From positions 30,011,340 to 30,075,339 of the forward strand of contig CM049322.1 in the NCBI GenBank assembly GCA_026874595.1: a stretch of DNA of 64,000 nucleotides. Direction: 5' to 3'. Position 1 is the stretch's first letter, and each line of letters opens with the position of its first letter. The DNA comes from Sipunculus nudus (lineage: Eukaryota > Annelida > Sipuncula > Golfingiida > Sipunculidae). A program made the position numbers and the translations under genes. The notes beneath the pieces were generated by a model that saw nothing but the letters and a program-made list of their open reading frames with translations, was not told where the DNA came from and ran no database searches. Of the stretch, positions 36,826 through 49,775 are shown in pieces.

Positions 36826-38176
36826 AACTAAAAAGCTGAAATCCTTATGTGTGCATGATATGAAAATTATATCAACAGTGCTCACGGGAAACAAACGTGC
36901 CATGGTCACAGTTCGGCAAAATTTAAGGTACTAATTTTATATTTATACTAATAACTTATAAAATTTGAAAAATTCAGAACTAATTTTGGGTATTCAATTG
37001 AATCTTGATTAAATAATGTTACATCCCTGACAAAAAAATCTCTAGCTTCAGCAATGCCCTTGTTAAGGGAGTAAATATATTTCTTGATTTTTTACAAAGT
37101 GCATTATGTTTGGGCCCATAACTTAAAACAATTACGCAATACTGACATCATTCTGGCATGTGCATAGAGAATGAAAAATATGTATATTATTTATGATTAA
37201 AGTCAGATCAGTGGTTTTGATATTAGGCAGTCTTGAAGTGTAACAATGGGTTTTTAATGGAAAAATGAAGTTTTTCATTAATATCTCAAAGGTATTAAGT
37301 CCTAGTGACCAAATTCTTGGCATGGTAGGGGATTTTGGAGACATCTAACTGTATGCCGAATTTAAGGAACTTAGAACTGAAGCTGGGGAGCTGAGCTCTT
37401 GCAAACTGCATAACACTAGCTTGATGTAAACAATATGTTACATGGTGCTTGAAAACTTGATTAAAATCTACAGTTTTTGATCAACTGGTTTCAAATTTTT
37501 GGTGTTAACAGTTTAAATGCTAACAAAAACATGCTGTGAAAATTAAATCCACAGTACTTACAGGAAAAAAACGTGCCATGGTCAAAGTTGGGCAAAATTT
37601 AAGGTACCAATTTTTTATTTTTGCTAATATTTTTAAAAATTTAAAAGATTTTCATCTAATTTTGGGTATACAATTTAATTTTGATTAATTAAAGTTATAT
37701 TACCGGAAAAAAGGTCCATAGCTTTAACATTTTTTGTGTTAAGTGATCAAATATCTTTCCTGATTTTTTACAAAATGCATTATGTTTGGGCCCATAACTT
37801 TTTTTAATTAAATAATACAGACATAATTTCTGGCATGTACATAGGAACTATATAGAGGAATATTTATGGTAAATATGAGGAAAAACAGATGAGTGGTTTT
37901 GATATTAGGCAGTCCTGAAGTGTGAAAATAGGTTTTTAATAAAAAATTGAGGTTTTTCCTTAATTTCTCAAAGAAACGAAGTTGCAAAGACCCAGTTTTC
38001 GGCTTGGTAGGAGATCTTGGGGACATCTAACATTATGCCGAATTTTGGATTCCTAGGTCTTACGGTTTCAAAACGTGCCACATCTACGGACGGACGGACT
38101 GACGGACGGACAGACGGACGGACGACGGACAATGGACCACGACTATAGCTCAGATGACTTATAGTCAGCTGAGCTA
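36826..38176 (+). mobile_element. R3 element, near-identical to 1-1366
   Basis: The whole copy follows 1-1366 base for base apart from scattered substitutions and a shorter GGAC tract (38092-38130). It ends in the same hairpin. Confidence 0.85.
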
Positions 38177-38222
38177 AAAATAAAACAATAATAGATGGTG
38201 TTATATGCAGACTGAAATTACA

Positions 38223-38728
38223 ACAAGGCCTGCAGGCCTCATGCAAACCCTAAGCAATAAGATATACACAAGGTATAATGCTTCAATGCTGGACCATTAC
38301 TTTTCAAGTACATGCTTAACATGTATATGAACAAAGCAAAGTACTAATCATTTTAAACAAGAAACAATTACACAAACATCACTGCTGAAATTCTGGCATG
38401 GATGCACTTAACACAAAAATTATTGTAGCTGGTACCACCAGTCTTGTATACAATGAAGCTATCAGAGATATATACATATGCCCAATTTCAGACTGATATA
38501 TCAAACCCCTCCTGAGAAATAAGCAGGAACATATACTCTGCAAACAAGGCCTACAGGCCTATTGCGAACCTGTGTATTGGGAAATACACCAGGTATAATG
38601 CTTCAATGCTGGACCATGACTTCTCATGTATATGAACAATGCAGGTACTAAACATTTTGAATAAAAACAATTACACATAATACACAAACATCACTGCTGA
38701 AAATCTGGCATGGGTGCACACAACCCAA
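38223..38728 (+). repeat. Two tandem R4 5' ends
   Basis: ACAAGGCCTGCAGGCCTCAT at 38223 and ACAAGGCCTACAGGCCTATT at 38544. The second starts inside the first. Confidence 0.7.
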
Positions 38729-39566
38729 CTAGGGACCCATGGGTCTCAACGCTCAGTTGAATTTGTCTATAAGGATATTTTGAAAGAAATTTTTCAGAAT
38801 GACAGTCCTATGACCTTAACCAATGACCTTGTAACCAAAAAATCTTAGAACTTAATATCCTTGAACTTGCAGCATTAGGATTATTGTAACAATCTTTTAA
38901 AAAGTGACCTTGACCTCTGACCAGATAACCTCAAATTCTACAGGTTTCCTCACTTTGGGCAAGTAAGCCATGTGTGAACATTGGAAAGTTCAGGATGAAA
39001 AGAACGATTTACAGTGCATCCACAATCTTTTTAAAGATGTGGCTTCTGTGACCTTCAACTTAGATGGCTGGACCCTGAAAATCAAAATGAATTTACATAT
39101 GTGGTTGGTCATTATTAAATCAAGTTTGAAGCCAGTCTGTCTATCCAAAGCAGAATTATCATCCATAAACTAATTTGTGAATGGATGGGCCCTGTGACCT
39201 TGACCTTTGACCTATGACCCCAAAATCAAACAGAATCTTCCCATAGTGGCAGGTTAGCAATATCTTGAAGATGGAAGGTTTGCGATGAAAAGTTTGGCTT
39301 CAAATGAATACACATTCCTTAGTGATGGGCTATTTATAAGTTAAGTTTGAAACCAATATATCAAACTTAACTGGAGTTATCATCTGGAAACTAATTTGTG
39401 TGGATAAACGGATTGACAGACAGACAGACATACAAACAGACAAACTGACAGATAGGGTGATTAGTATAGGGCATCCGCTTGTGATCAATAAACACACCAG
39501 GTTTTGGGACACCAGATGTAATGACAGCTGAGAAACTGACATGATTGTTGTCATTTTATAGTAAAT
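38729..39566 (+). mobile_element. R5 element, shorter copy
   Basis: CTAGGGACCCATGGGTCTC then CGCTCAGTTGA. One exact TGACCTTGACCTTTGACC at 39195 with weaker ones near 38810 and 38907. Ends with GACA repeats (39416-39450) and ACAGCTGAG. Confidence 0.7.
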
Positions 39567-39625
39567 AAATAAAAAATATTTGTTAAAATAGGAAAACCAC
39601 CATGTTTCAGGAACTGACAAAACTA

Positions 39626-39933
39626 GTCATGGTCAATATTCAAGGCAAAATTCATGACAAACCATGCATTAATTATCAAGTTATTGGAGGTTTTGTATCA
39701 AATTTTTTACTGTTCTGGGGGGTACTTTCAAGCCCCATAGCTCGAAGGAAAAAGGTCGCAGTGACCTAATTTCAGTTTCCAAGGAAATTTTAAATTGATC
39801 TCCCTGGATGTTCACTTAGAAGTTCCTAGGACCAACTATTATGATTTGTGCCCTGCTAACAGACAGCCAGAAGGACAACGGATAAAGCGCCATTTCTATA
39901 CCTCAGTAGACTTACAGTCAGCTGAGCTAAAAA
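39626..39933 (+). mobile_element. R2-type unit, copy of 13534-13858
   Basis: CTAGTCATGGTCAATATTCA to a 3' end ACAGTCAGCTGAGCTA. Confidence 0.7.
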
Positions 39934-40400
39934 TGATTGTAGCTGGCACCACCAGTCTTGTATACAAAAAGGTTTCAGAGATATATACATATGCCCAAGT
40001 TCAGACTGATATATCAAATCCCTCCTGAGAAATAAGCAGGGACACACACTGTGCAAAAATTATTTTAGGTGGCACCACCAGTCTTGTATATGACAAGTAT
40101 ACAATAATTAAAATACGATAGGTATAAATATGCCCAATTTCAGGATGATATATTAAATTCCTCTATAGAAATAAGCAGGCACAAAAGTCACACACTGTGC
40201 AAATGTCATTGTAGGTGGTGACACCTGTCTTGTGAACGAGAAATCCATCAAAGACACATAGACAGGTCAAAATATTAGGCCAATACATCAAACTTACCTT
40301 AAGTCTGATGCATGGGGCTGACCACGCTTAGGTGAGAAAGGCAGTTGCCCTGAGTGAACTGTGACAAATTTGCTAGCTCAGGCTACTGCACTGAGTGAAC
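39934..40400 (+). repeat. R4 5'-side core
   Basis: Same order as 13859-14330; broken off at TGCACTGAGTGAACT. Confidence 0.65.
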
Positions 40401-41719
40401 TTCCATACTATTTTTTTTTCAAGTTTGGCCATTTATGCTGTCCTTTTAATTGGGTAATGTGGTATATCAAAATTCAAGCGATAAACTTGGATGCTGACAA
40501 CCAGCATGTTATAATTTATGGGCTTCATTCATGGGCGATTGAGCATGGATGCTAATGGCACGAGTATTGCGTAATCAATTAGGGTTTTATCAATGGCATC
40601 AACCTCTGTGTACTTGACATCAGAGTCTGTTTGAGAATTGCTTGGCAGCAACATTTGATGCTTGCAAGCAAACATGCAAATAACCGCGGGCTGCTGATTG
40701 TGAATATGAACAGGTGACAAAAGGCAGGCGAACTCTGATGAACTTCAAAGCCATTTTCCTATTGACACAGGTCATGGGTCTTCAGAGCACAATGGTTAAA
40801 AATAAATGATAACAGTTTCTTCCGACAATTAAAATGCTGACAGTTAGCTTGGAATATGCCATGACGATTGCCATGACCCACATATAACTGTGGTCACCCA
40901 ACAGGTCAGACGAGATACGTGTTCCATTCAGCCAGCGATCATATCAAGTAGCTGATAAATCCACAGTCTGTTAAGTATTGGGATTTAAAATACAAAACTA
41001 TGAACGGATATCATATTTTCATTCACAGGTAATCACTTTTGAACATTGACGAGATTATTTTTATTGATCCACTGTCAGATAAGCAGAAACAGCAAAATTG
41101 AGCTTGATCGTTGATTCTATTTTCCATTTTTCTTCACATAACATTGGCGTCACCTGACGGGAATAAAGTTGACTATTTTTTTATAGCGGTGACAAATGAA
41201 CGCTTGTTCTGAAAGGTGTAAAATTAAAAGCTATTTAGTCTTACGTTATATACCTATTCATAACACTTGAAGAGCAAATCTTGTACATTTTTATGTATAG
41301 AAAATAATTTCAAACACAAAATAATGTAAATTCAGTTTCTCCTCTTTCTCATAAGCAGAAATGGGTCTCCTTGACATTTGGTTGTCAATTTCCCCATTTA
41401 TTTTCACGCAACAGTGGCGACATTTTCCAGGAAAATGTATGACTACTTTTAGGCGGTTGTTATAAAGTATTGTCAGTTTTCAAAGCTAATATGGAATTAT
41501 GTCTGTAACTATATAGACATACATATATATACCTACTCATATCATACTTATGTAGATACTTATTCATAACACTCGGGAAACGTCTTTGTTCATTTGAAAG
41601 CGACAAGAAGTGACCGTGAACCCATGCTAATATTGTCACCTACGTCGTCACACGGAAGGCCTACCCGGGGGTTTCACTTTCAGCGTCCAGTGGGTTTGAC
41701 CTTCACTGAAAGGGAATGT
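40401..41719. other. Non-repeat sequence with a diverged internal duplication
   Basis: No exon recognised. Two related blocks (about 41078-41280 and 41350-41590) share ATAAGCAGAAA, a 'TTTTCNCNNAACANTGGCG' phrase and TATTCATAACACT. Short CRE-like words occur (CACCTGACGG, ACGTCGTCAC). Confidence 0.4.
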
Positions 41720-41721
41720 TA

Positions 41722-43802
41722 CCCTTACAGAAAAAAAGCATAGTTTAAGCACAGTCAAGAAGCACAGAAAAAGCACAATAGAAGTATGAATGGAGCATGC
41801 TTTAAGCACAGTTTAGGCATATAAAAAGCACCTTTTAAGCATATTCAGAATGTGCTTAAATGTTATTGCAATTGAAATGGCACTTAAAAATATTTGAGCA
41901 GGAGCACTATAAAAGCACAGAAAAAGCATACCTGGAGCACTTTTTAAGCACATATTCAACCCATTAGAAGTATTCATGGAAGCACAGAAAAAGCATACTT
42001 GGGGCACTTTTGAAGCACAGTTTCAGCACATGAAAAGTATTCATGGAAGCACAGAAAAAGCATACTTGGAGCATTTTTTAAGCAAATATTCAGCACATGA
42101 AAAGTATTCATGGAAGCACAGAAAAAGCATAATTGGAGCACTTTTTAAGCACATATTCAGCACATGAAAAGTATTCATGAAAGCACAGAAAAAGCACATT
42201 TGGAGCACTTCTGAAGTACAGTTTCAGCACATTAGAAGCACACCTGAAGCACTAATGGAAGCACAACTGGAGCACTTCTGAACTAAAATTTCAGCACATT
42301 AGAAGCACATGTGAAGCACCCATGAAAGCACAGAATAAGCACAATTTGAGCACTTCTGAAGTACAGTTTCAGCACATAAAATGCACAGCTGAAGCACTCA
42401 TGGAAGCACAGAATCAGCACTTTTGGAACACTCCTGAAGTAGTTTCACCATATAGGAAGCACATCTGAAGACATACAAGATACAACAAGAATCAACAAAC
42501 CATGAGCACTTAAAAACATGATCTTTAGCATACAAACACATTCATCTAAAGAAATTGACAAACTGAATGCAAGATTTTATTAAGTTTATTCAGAATTATC
42601 ATCGTTTAAGATGAACTCTGGTTTTTTGAAGGCTGAACTGTTATCTGCTTTCCAGTACAGCTTATCACCTTGCAAAATACCCAGTATCTTCATTTTTGGC
42701 AACCATTTCCTGCATTATACATCATATTTTTTTTTCAAACTGCATGCATTAACTATTGAAATTATCAAAGTCTTTAACATATTGAAGCTACCCCTCATTA
42801 TATGCACTGTTTATAACAGATAAGCAATATTTTGAACAGTGACAACCATGTCATTTGAAGCCATATTTGAATTTATGAGTATTCATTCTTTTTATATTTT
42901 TAAAAGTGTAACACATTGGGAAATAAGTAATCAAATACCTTAATTCTTTAGGTTTCAAGGCATGTTTAGAACATATTGTAAACACAAAGATCTGTGTTTC
43001 ACTTAGTAATGTTTAACTCACTTCAGTTGAAAAGGTTTTCCCTCCTGTTTAGTACACATGTTGCTGCGTGGCCTTGACCTTTTCATATGCTGCCCTCTAC
43101 CAGGGTGCAAACTAAACTATGATATTCCATTCTTTACAAAAAGCACAATTTCAGCACAACAGAACTTAAAATTATACACATAAGTACAAGCCATTTCACT
43201 TGATCATATCTTAAGGACAATTTTGGAGGCATACAGGAAGTACAAATAAAGCATATTTTAGGTATGTTTTGGACTTAGCAGAATTTGGAGTTTATTTTCA
43301 AGTATGTTATACATATTCAAAGTACTTCTGAAGCACACTGGAAGCATGGTCCCACTTTGTCATATTCCATTCTCTATCAAGGAGCACAATTTAAGCACAG
43401 TAGGACTCATATGTTACATGTCAGAACAATGCATTTCGGTTGCTCATTTGTAAAGGAAAATTTTGGAAGTACAAAATAAGTTCTAATGAAGCATATTTTA
43501 GGTACATTTTGACCTTTTTAGTTTTTGGTATTGACAATAAAGTATGAATGAAGCAGTTTGAGAAGCACAAATTAAGTACTATCAGAGCACATAATAGGTA
43601 GGTTTTGTACTTAAACAGTTTGTGGTGTTCATTGAAAGTACAAATGAGGTACATTTAAAGCATAGTTCGAGCATTCAGTAAAATTTCTAAGTTCTCAAAA
43701 AGCACACTTTAAGCACTTTTCAAGACTGAATTTTGCTTAAAAGTACAAAATAAGCACTAATGAAGCACACTTTAACTCCCTGCCCAAAAATTTCTGTAAG
43801 GG
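41722..43802. mobile_element. Inverted-repeat element filled with degenerate AAGCAC minisatellite
   Basis: CCCTTACAGAAA (41722-41733) is matched by TTTCTGTAAGGG (43791-43802), with TA on each side (41720-41721, 43803-43804). Most of the 2.08-kb interior is a direct, degenerate reiteration of AAGCACA-type words, at 41733-42480 and 43135-43790. A higher-order unit (GTATTCATGGAAGCACAGAA) recurs every 62-70 bp between about 41971 and 42200. The middle (42490-43130) is ordinary AT-rich DNA with no recognisable gene. TA duplication suggests cut-and-paste movement, but the ends are short. Confidence 0.65.
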
Positions 43803-43804
43803 TA

Positions 43805-43939
43805 CCTGCACTACAAGCAGTGGTAGTGGGTATTTGTAGCCTGACAACTATGCATGTAAGTTTATTTTTGGGTGCACCTTTTAAATGACTCATTCCATTT
43901 CATGTGAGCTTGGGACTATCCAGACTCAGTGGGCTCTAA
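43805..43939. other. Short unassigned sequence
   Basis: Nothing recognised between the AAGCAC-filled element and the next R4 5' end. Confidence 0.4.
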
Positions 43940-44124
43940 ACAAGGCCTACAGGCCTAATGCGAACCTGTACAGTAAGGTTACACCAGGTATGATGCTTCA
44001 ATGCTGGACCATTACTTTTCAAGAACATGTGTAACATGTATATGAACAATGCAAGTACTAAACAAGAAACAATTAAACAAACATCACTGCTGCAATTCTG
44101 GCATGGGTGCACATAACACAAAAA
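43940..44124 (+). mobile_element. R4 5' end directly abutting R1
   Basis: Same composite junction as at 29751 and 62600. Confidence 0.75.
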
Positions 44125-45590
44125 CTAGAATATGGGTAGTCAACAAGCGACTACGTGTAACTGCCAAAATCAGAGTAGGAAAGGTGAAGTGAGGCATGGA
44201 TTGAGTGGCAAGGGGAAATAGAGTGAGGTTTGTTGCATAATGGCCTGGATGTCTGCAGCCTAAATGTGTTTGTAGGTTGCGCCACCTACCTCAAAATCCA
44301 GAAAGCTGTCCAAGATGTATAAACATGCAAAATTTTAGGCACATAAGTCACACCACTACTGAGATATGAGTGATTTTAGCCCACGGCAGAAAAACAGACG
44401 GATGCTGTGCAAAAATGGTGGCACGTGGCCCCACCAATTTTGTGTATGATTAAGAGCTATGTGAGATCTATACACATGCAAAATTTCAGGGGGATATGTC
44501 ATACCAGTCCTGAGATATAAGCCTGAATGTCTGCAGCGTATACATAAATGTAGGTGGTGCCACCTGCCACCAAATCCAGAAAGCTATCTATCCAAGATGT
44601 ATAAACCTGCAAAATTTCAGGTGGATAAGTAAAACCACTGCTAAGATATGAGTGATTTTATCCAAAGGCAGATGAACAGAGTGACGCGGTGCATAAGTGG
44701 TTGCAGGTGGCACCACCAGTTTTGTGTATGATAAAGAGCTATGTGAGATCTATAAACATGCACAATTTTTGCCAAATCCGTCAAATGGTTCCTGAGATAT
44801 GAGCTTGGATGTCTGCAGCGTAAATTTGAATGTAGGTGGCACCACCTGTCATAAAACATGAAAGCTGTCAAGAATGTATAAACCTGCAAAATTTCAGGTG
44901 GATAGGTCAAACCACTGCCGAGATATGAGTGATTTTATCCCAAGGCAGATGAACAGATGGACGCTGCGCAAAAAACGTTGCAGGTGGCGCCACCAGTTTT
45001 TCATATGATAAAGAGCTATGGGAGATCTATACACATGCAAAATTTTTGCCCAACTGGTCAAATGGTTCCTGAGACATGAGCTTGGATGTCTGCAGCTCAA
45101 ATGTGGATGTAGGTGGCGCCACCTGTCATACAATCAAGAAAGCTGTCCAGGATGTATACACATGCAAAATTTCAGGTGGATAAGTCCAACCAATGCAGAG
45201 ATATGAGTGTTTTTATCCCAAGGCAGATGAACAGATGGACGCTGTGCAAAAATGGTTGCAGGTGGCGCCACCATTTTAAGTGTATGTTATAAAGCTATCC
45301 AAGGGCTACATTTGTGCAAAATCTTAAGCCTTATTGGTCAAACGGTTCCTGAGATATGTTGGTTTATGTTTGGAAACAGATGCACAAATGGACGCTGGGC
45401 AGAGAGGAAAGGTTAGAGGTCAACCAAAAATGAGGGTGCAGCAGTTCACATTTGACCGATCATAATTCCGAATTTTAAAATTATGCCCAGTGGTTATGGA
45501 GGAGTTCTCCGGAAACCTATGCGGCGATGGCGGCAGCATCGGCGTCCGACTTAAAACATAGTTTCTGCAAAACTCTGTTTTGGCGGATGC
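44125..45590 (+). mobile_element. Complete R1 element with two more core units than 24855-25760
   Basis: CTAGAATATGGGTAGTC start. Perfect or near boxes near 44552, 44706, 44837, 44984, 45114 and 45267. Ends TTTTGGCGGATGC. It is 1466 bp, 560 bp longer than the copy at 24855, about two 277-bp units. Confidence 0.85.
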
Positions 45591-47480
45591 AATGATTGTA
45601 GCTGGCACCACCAGTCTTATACACAACGGGGAGACATATACATATGCCCAATGTCAGACTGATATGTCAAACCCCTCCTGTGAAATAAGCAGGGACATAC
45701 ACTGTGCAAAAATAATTGTAGGTGGCGCCATCAGTCTTGTACACTATAAAGCTACCCGATATGTATAAACATAACCAATTTTAGGCTGATGTATCAAATT
45801 CCTCTTTAGAAATAAGCAGGCGCATACACTGCAAAAGTAAATGTAGGTGGCACCACCTGTCTTGTAAATGAGAATACCATTAAAGACGCATAGACAGGTA
45901 TCAGTCCAATACATCAAACTTCCCCAGAGTTTGATGCACTAGGTTGACAGGGCTTAGGTGAGTAAGGCAGTTTACCCGAGTGACCTGTGACAAATTGCTG
46001 CCTCAAGCTACTGCACTGAGTGAACTCTTGACCTGTTGCATAATCTGACACAGTCGCCAGTCTGCCAAAGCTATAAATAGATTCAGGCTGAACTTTTGTA
46101 TCAAATATGATGCAGTAAGCAGTCTCCCTAAGTTATAAATAGAATGCAGCTACTGCACTGAGTGAACTCTTGATCTATACCTGGCTGCACTTCTTCCAAT
46201 CCTGGCACTGTGCCAAAACTATTTATAGAGCTGACATCATCTTGGCTAATGGCAAACATCAAGGCACTGGCAATCTGCCAATGGTAAACCAAGTGCTGCC
46301 ATCAGTACACAAAAGTGGTCCCTACTTGAAATAACTTTGAAATTTATTTTCCCCAATACAAAATGCTTTTCAGCTGACTTTTCATAAAAAAAAAGAAATC
46401 AGGAATATATGTAAAAATATTACGGATGCATACTGAATGCAAAATTAAAATACAGATATATATCATTGATGGCAAATCCTTGAATTAAGTTGAGTAGGGA
46501 TACCAATAATTTATAATCCACGTACAGTTGTCTTTATACAGCCACAGAGAGCTGAATATCCATGATTGTAACATTGCCTGGTATGATGAATAACGATGAA
46601 TAACTTAAAACATAAATCTAAATTTTTTAAAAGCTTTTAGAAAAACTGTCAATATTAACCAAATATAACCTGAAATCTAAATGTCTAGTGGCATGATGTA
46701 ATAGATGCTGATAAACTGGTGCCAGGCTAGATGTAACAGCATCACACAGTTAACATATATGGTAAAATGACTCAATTCAATCTCCATAATTCAGCCAAAA
46801 ATCACAAATCAAAATCATCATTATAAGAATTATTGTAGGGATTATTCTTGTAAAATATTTAACAAACTGGCTTCAGTGGCATCAGTCAAACAACGTTCAC
46901 AAGTTTATAACTCATATAGGAAGATACAGCAAATTGGCTAAGTTTAGCTTCCCGAAACTCAGCCAAAAAGCACTGAACCAAACCCAGTTGAACAAACTTA
47001 AGTAAGCACTACCCTAGGATCATTTCTATGCGATATTAAACATTTTGGCCATATGGTTTCAGAGAAGAAGTTTTTTGTAGCCCTCAGTGTGATACAGGCA
47101 CTGATGAACCAGTACAAAAAAATGCTTTTTCGGACAGATGACGAAGTTTAAGTTCCTGTAACTTGGCCAAAAATCGCAGAACTTGAACCATTCAAACAAA
47201 CTTAAAGGAGATTGTTCCAGGAATCATTTCTGTGGAATATTGGACAATTTGGCTGAACAGTTTTGGAGAAGATTTTTTTTTAAGGTTTTCAGCTTTTTCG
47301 CTATAAAATCTAAGAAAATGCAGTTAACCAAAAAAAAAAAGCAAAATCTGATAGACTTTTTTAGATGACTAGTTTTTGGCATAAATTTGGTGATGCTAGC
47401 TCCAGGAGGTTTTGAGATATATGGGTTAATGTACAAACAATGGATGATGCCACACCATTGCATAAGCTCACAGGTTCATT
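45591..47480 (+). repeat. R4 core and 3' end
   Basis: Box units first (45603, 45720, 45846), TGAACTCTTGACCTGTTG, then the AACATTGCCTGGTATGATG block and the 3' end ATTGCATAAGCTCACAGGTT near 47480. Confidence 0.65.
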
Positions 47481-47482
47481 AA

Positions 47483-48241
47483 CAAGAGACCCATGGGTCA
47501 CTGTGCTCAGCTGAAGTTGATTTTGAAGGTAAAAATCTAAAATAATATCAAATGGAGGTAAAGTCTATTAGGAAAAGGTAATATGGGCCATGGCTGGTTG
47601 ACATGATTGATTTGTATTGATCAGTAAGAAATTGTTGCAAATAATACTTGTGACCAAACCATGCATTTCCTAATGTTAAAATTGAAGCATGTGAGCAGTT
47701 TGTGACCGTAGGATGTATATTATTACCATGATCATTGGTTTGCTTTTTGATAAATTGTTGACAGTTCAAAAGTTTACACATTTGTCCAATTGGACCTATT
47801 TTTTATTATATAAATATTATTAAATATATCTATTTTTTATTTAATAAAATGTATACAGCTGACATATAACTAAAGTCCCCAGTCCACAGATGCATGGACT
47901 TGGTGGTGGTGGTGTAGGGAGGGCAAGGGGGGGGGGGGGGCGCAGGTTGAATAAAGGGATTAAAGTTTAACATCTGCAATATTACTCAAAAGTTGCTTTC
48001 ATTATCACATCATTTTTTTTTATTTTAAGTTTATATGTCTATACATTTTCAATATAATATATATATATATATCTGAATATAAAAGTTGATTCATAATTCC
48101 AAATTACATCATGATAAATCTCAATCAGATAACACCATATCATGCATACAAATGTGTATTTATTTTTTACCACAAAAATATATCTATTAAATTTGCAAAA
48201 CAATAAATATCTAAAAGTAATACTTGAATCAGATTTCACAA
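47483..48241 (+). repeat. R9 start, then unassigned AT-rich sequence
   Basis: ACAAGAGACCCATGGGTCAC and GTGCTCAGCTGA at the start. Later a GTGGTGGTG/poly-G stretch (47900-47941) and a (TA)n near 48055-48071. Confidence 0.5.
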
Positions 48242-49355
48242 CTAGATATTTCTTGGCACTGCAGGTGCTATAGTATTCCCCCACCCTTTAAGAATAGGCC
48301 CCCTATCTTCAGCAGCATATACATTTTTCACCCAAAGCACATGTACAGATGGACAGCATGGTTTACAGATGGTGCCACCAGTCTTGAGTACAAGATGGAG
48401 GATTCAAAGATCTAGGGATATGCACAATTTCAGGCCAATAGGGCAAATCATTCCTGAGAAAAGAGCATTAATGTATTTTACCAAAAAGGGAAGGTAGGTG
48501 GTGCCACCTGTCTGGTTTATGAGCAATTTTCACCCAAAACACATGTACAGTCTTGAATAAAAGATGGAGGTATCCAAGATCAATGGACATGCACAATTTC
48601 AGCCCCATCTGTCTGTTAGTTTTAGACTAATTATGCTCACAGTACTGTCAAACGGCAATGATGGGGTATTAAAAGGGGCGAAAACAAGAATAGGACAGAA
48701 GGTGGCACCACTTGTCTTCCGCAGAAGACAAAGCTATCCATGATCTTTGATTAATTTGATTTTTGGACCAATCCATGCATCCCTTAATGAGAAAATTATG
48801 ATTTTGTGTGATTTTCACCATATATGGCAATATTCAAGGTCAAGGGCACTGTCATTGGATAGGTCATGACTCCAATATAAATATACATCATCCCATAACC
48901 ATGTCTATGTATGTGCATAATATGAAATAAATCTGTCCATTAGTTTTTTACTTATAATGCGCAAAAGTACTGTTAAGTCGCAATTAAGGGGGTATTTAAA
49001 AGCACAAAAACAAGAAAAGGATACCAGGTGGCACCACCAGTTTCTGCCACATGACAACACTGTCCAAGATCTTCAGTCAAGTTGAATTTTGGATGAATCC
49101 ATGCAAGATTTCTTGAGATATTTAAGAATTTGTGTTTTTATCCCCTAAAATGAACCTATTCAAGGTCAAGGTCACTCTACTAGTAAAGGTCATGACTCCA
49201 TTTTGAATAGGCTTCATTCTCTCAACCATATCTATGCACATGTCAAGTTTGGTAAAGATCTGTAAAATATTTGAGTTATCGCGTCCAATGGGAATCTCTG
49301 CGGCAGCGACGCGACTGTGCTTAAACCATTGTATCCAGACTTTGTCTGGGGATAC
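48242..49355 (+). mobile_element. R8 element
   Basis: Starts CTAGATATTTCTTGGCACTG and has GTATTCCCCC near the 5' end. Core boxes GGTGCCACCAG (48374), GGTGGTGCCACC (48497), GGTGGCACCAC (48703) and GGTGGCACCACC (49028). Ends with a hairpin of stem GTATCC/GGATAC plus AGAC/GTCT. The 3' GGGGATAC is the rough complement of the 5' GTATTCCCC. Confidence 0.75.
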
Positions 49356-49775
49356 AGTTATTATATTTATCCATAATTTGATGGGTTTAATTATATTTTA
49401 ATTTGTTGAAATAATTTAAAAGAAAACTGATTTCTTTAAAAATGCTACATTAACACAACATTGTCATCTTCTGGATAACTCCTTGAATTACTTTTCAAGA
49501 AAATGTTTGTCTATTGGAGTGGAAACAGCATTACAATTAAGGAAATACAGTGCAAACAATTACAATTACTGCATAACACTTGGTAGGGAGAGTTGGCCGG
49601 GAGTGGGGGGGATGTGATATGAGAATAACTGTACACCTGTCACAGCAGGGGATCTCCCACAGTAACTGTAACAAAACAGGAACCCTGGCATAGCTGACTT
49701 CCAGTGACCAGGAGTGAGTTTGCTGCATCTGGAAAAAGCAAGTGACTACAACAGAGCCTCGAGAAACAAGTGACC
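49356..49775. other. Non-repeat stretch with a weak exon candidate on the minus strand
   Basis: A good acceptor (CACTTGCTTTTTCCAG) at 49731-49746 on the minus strand is followed by about 110 bp to a CAG|GTGTAC donor near 49631. All three frames are partly open, and none gives the 1-1 phase the receptor gene would need. Confidence 0.3.

Noticed and set aside
41976-42167. Frame with repeated KYSWKHRKS-like peptide
   Set aside because: It is a translation of the AAGCAC minisatellite with a 62-70-bp unit; the frame is not kept between units.
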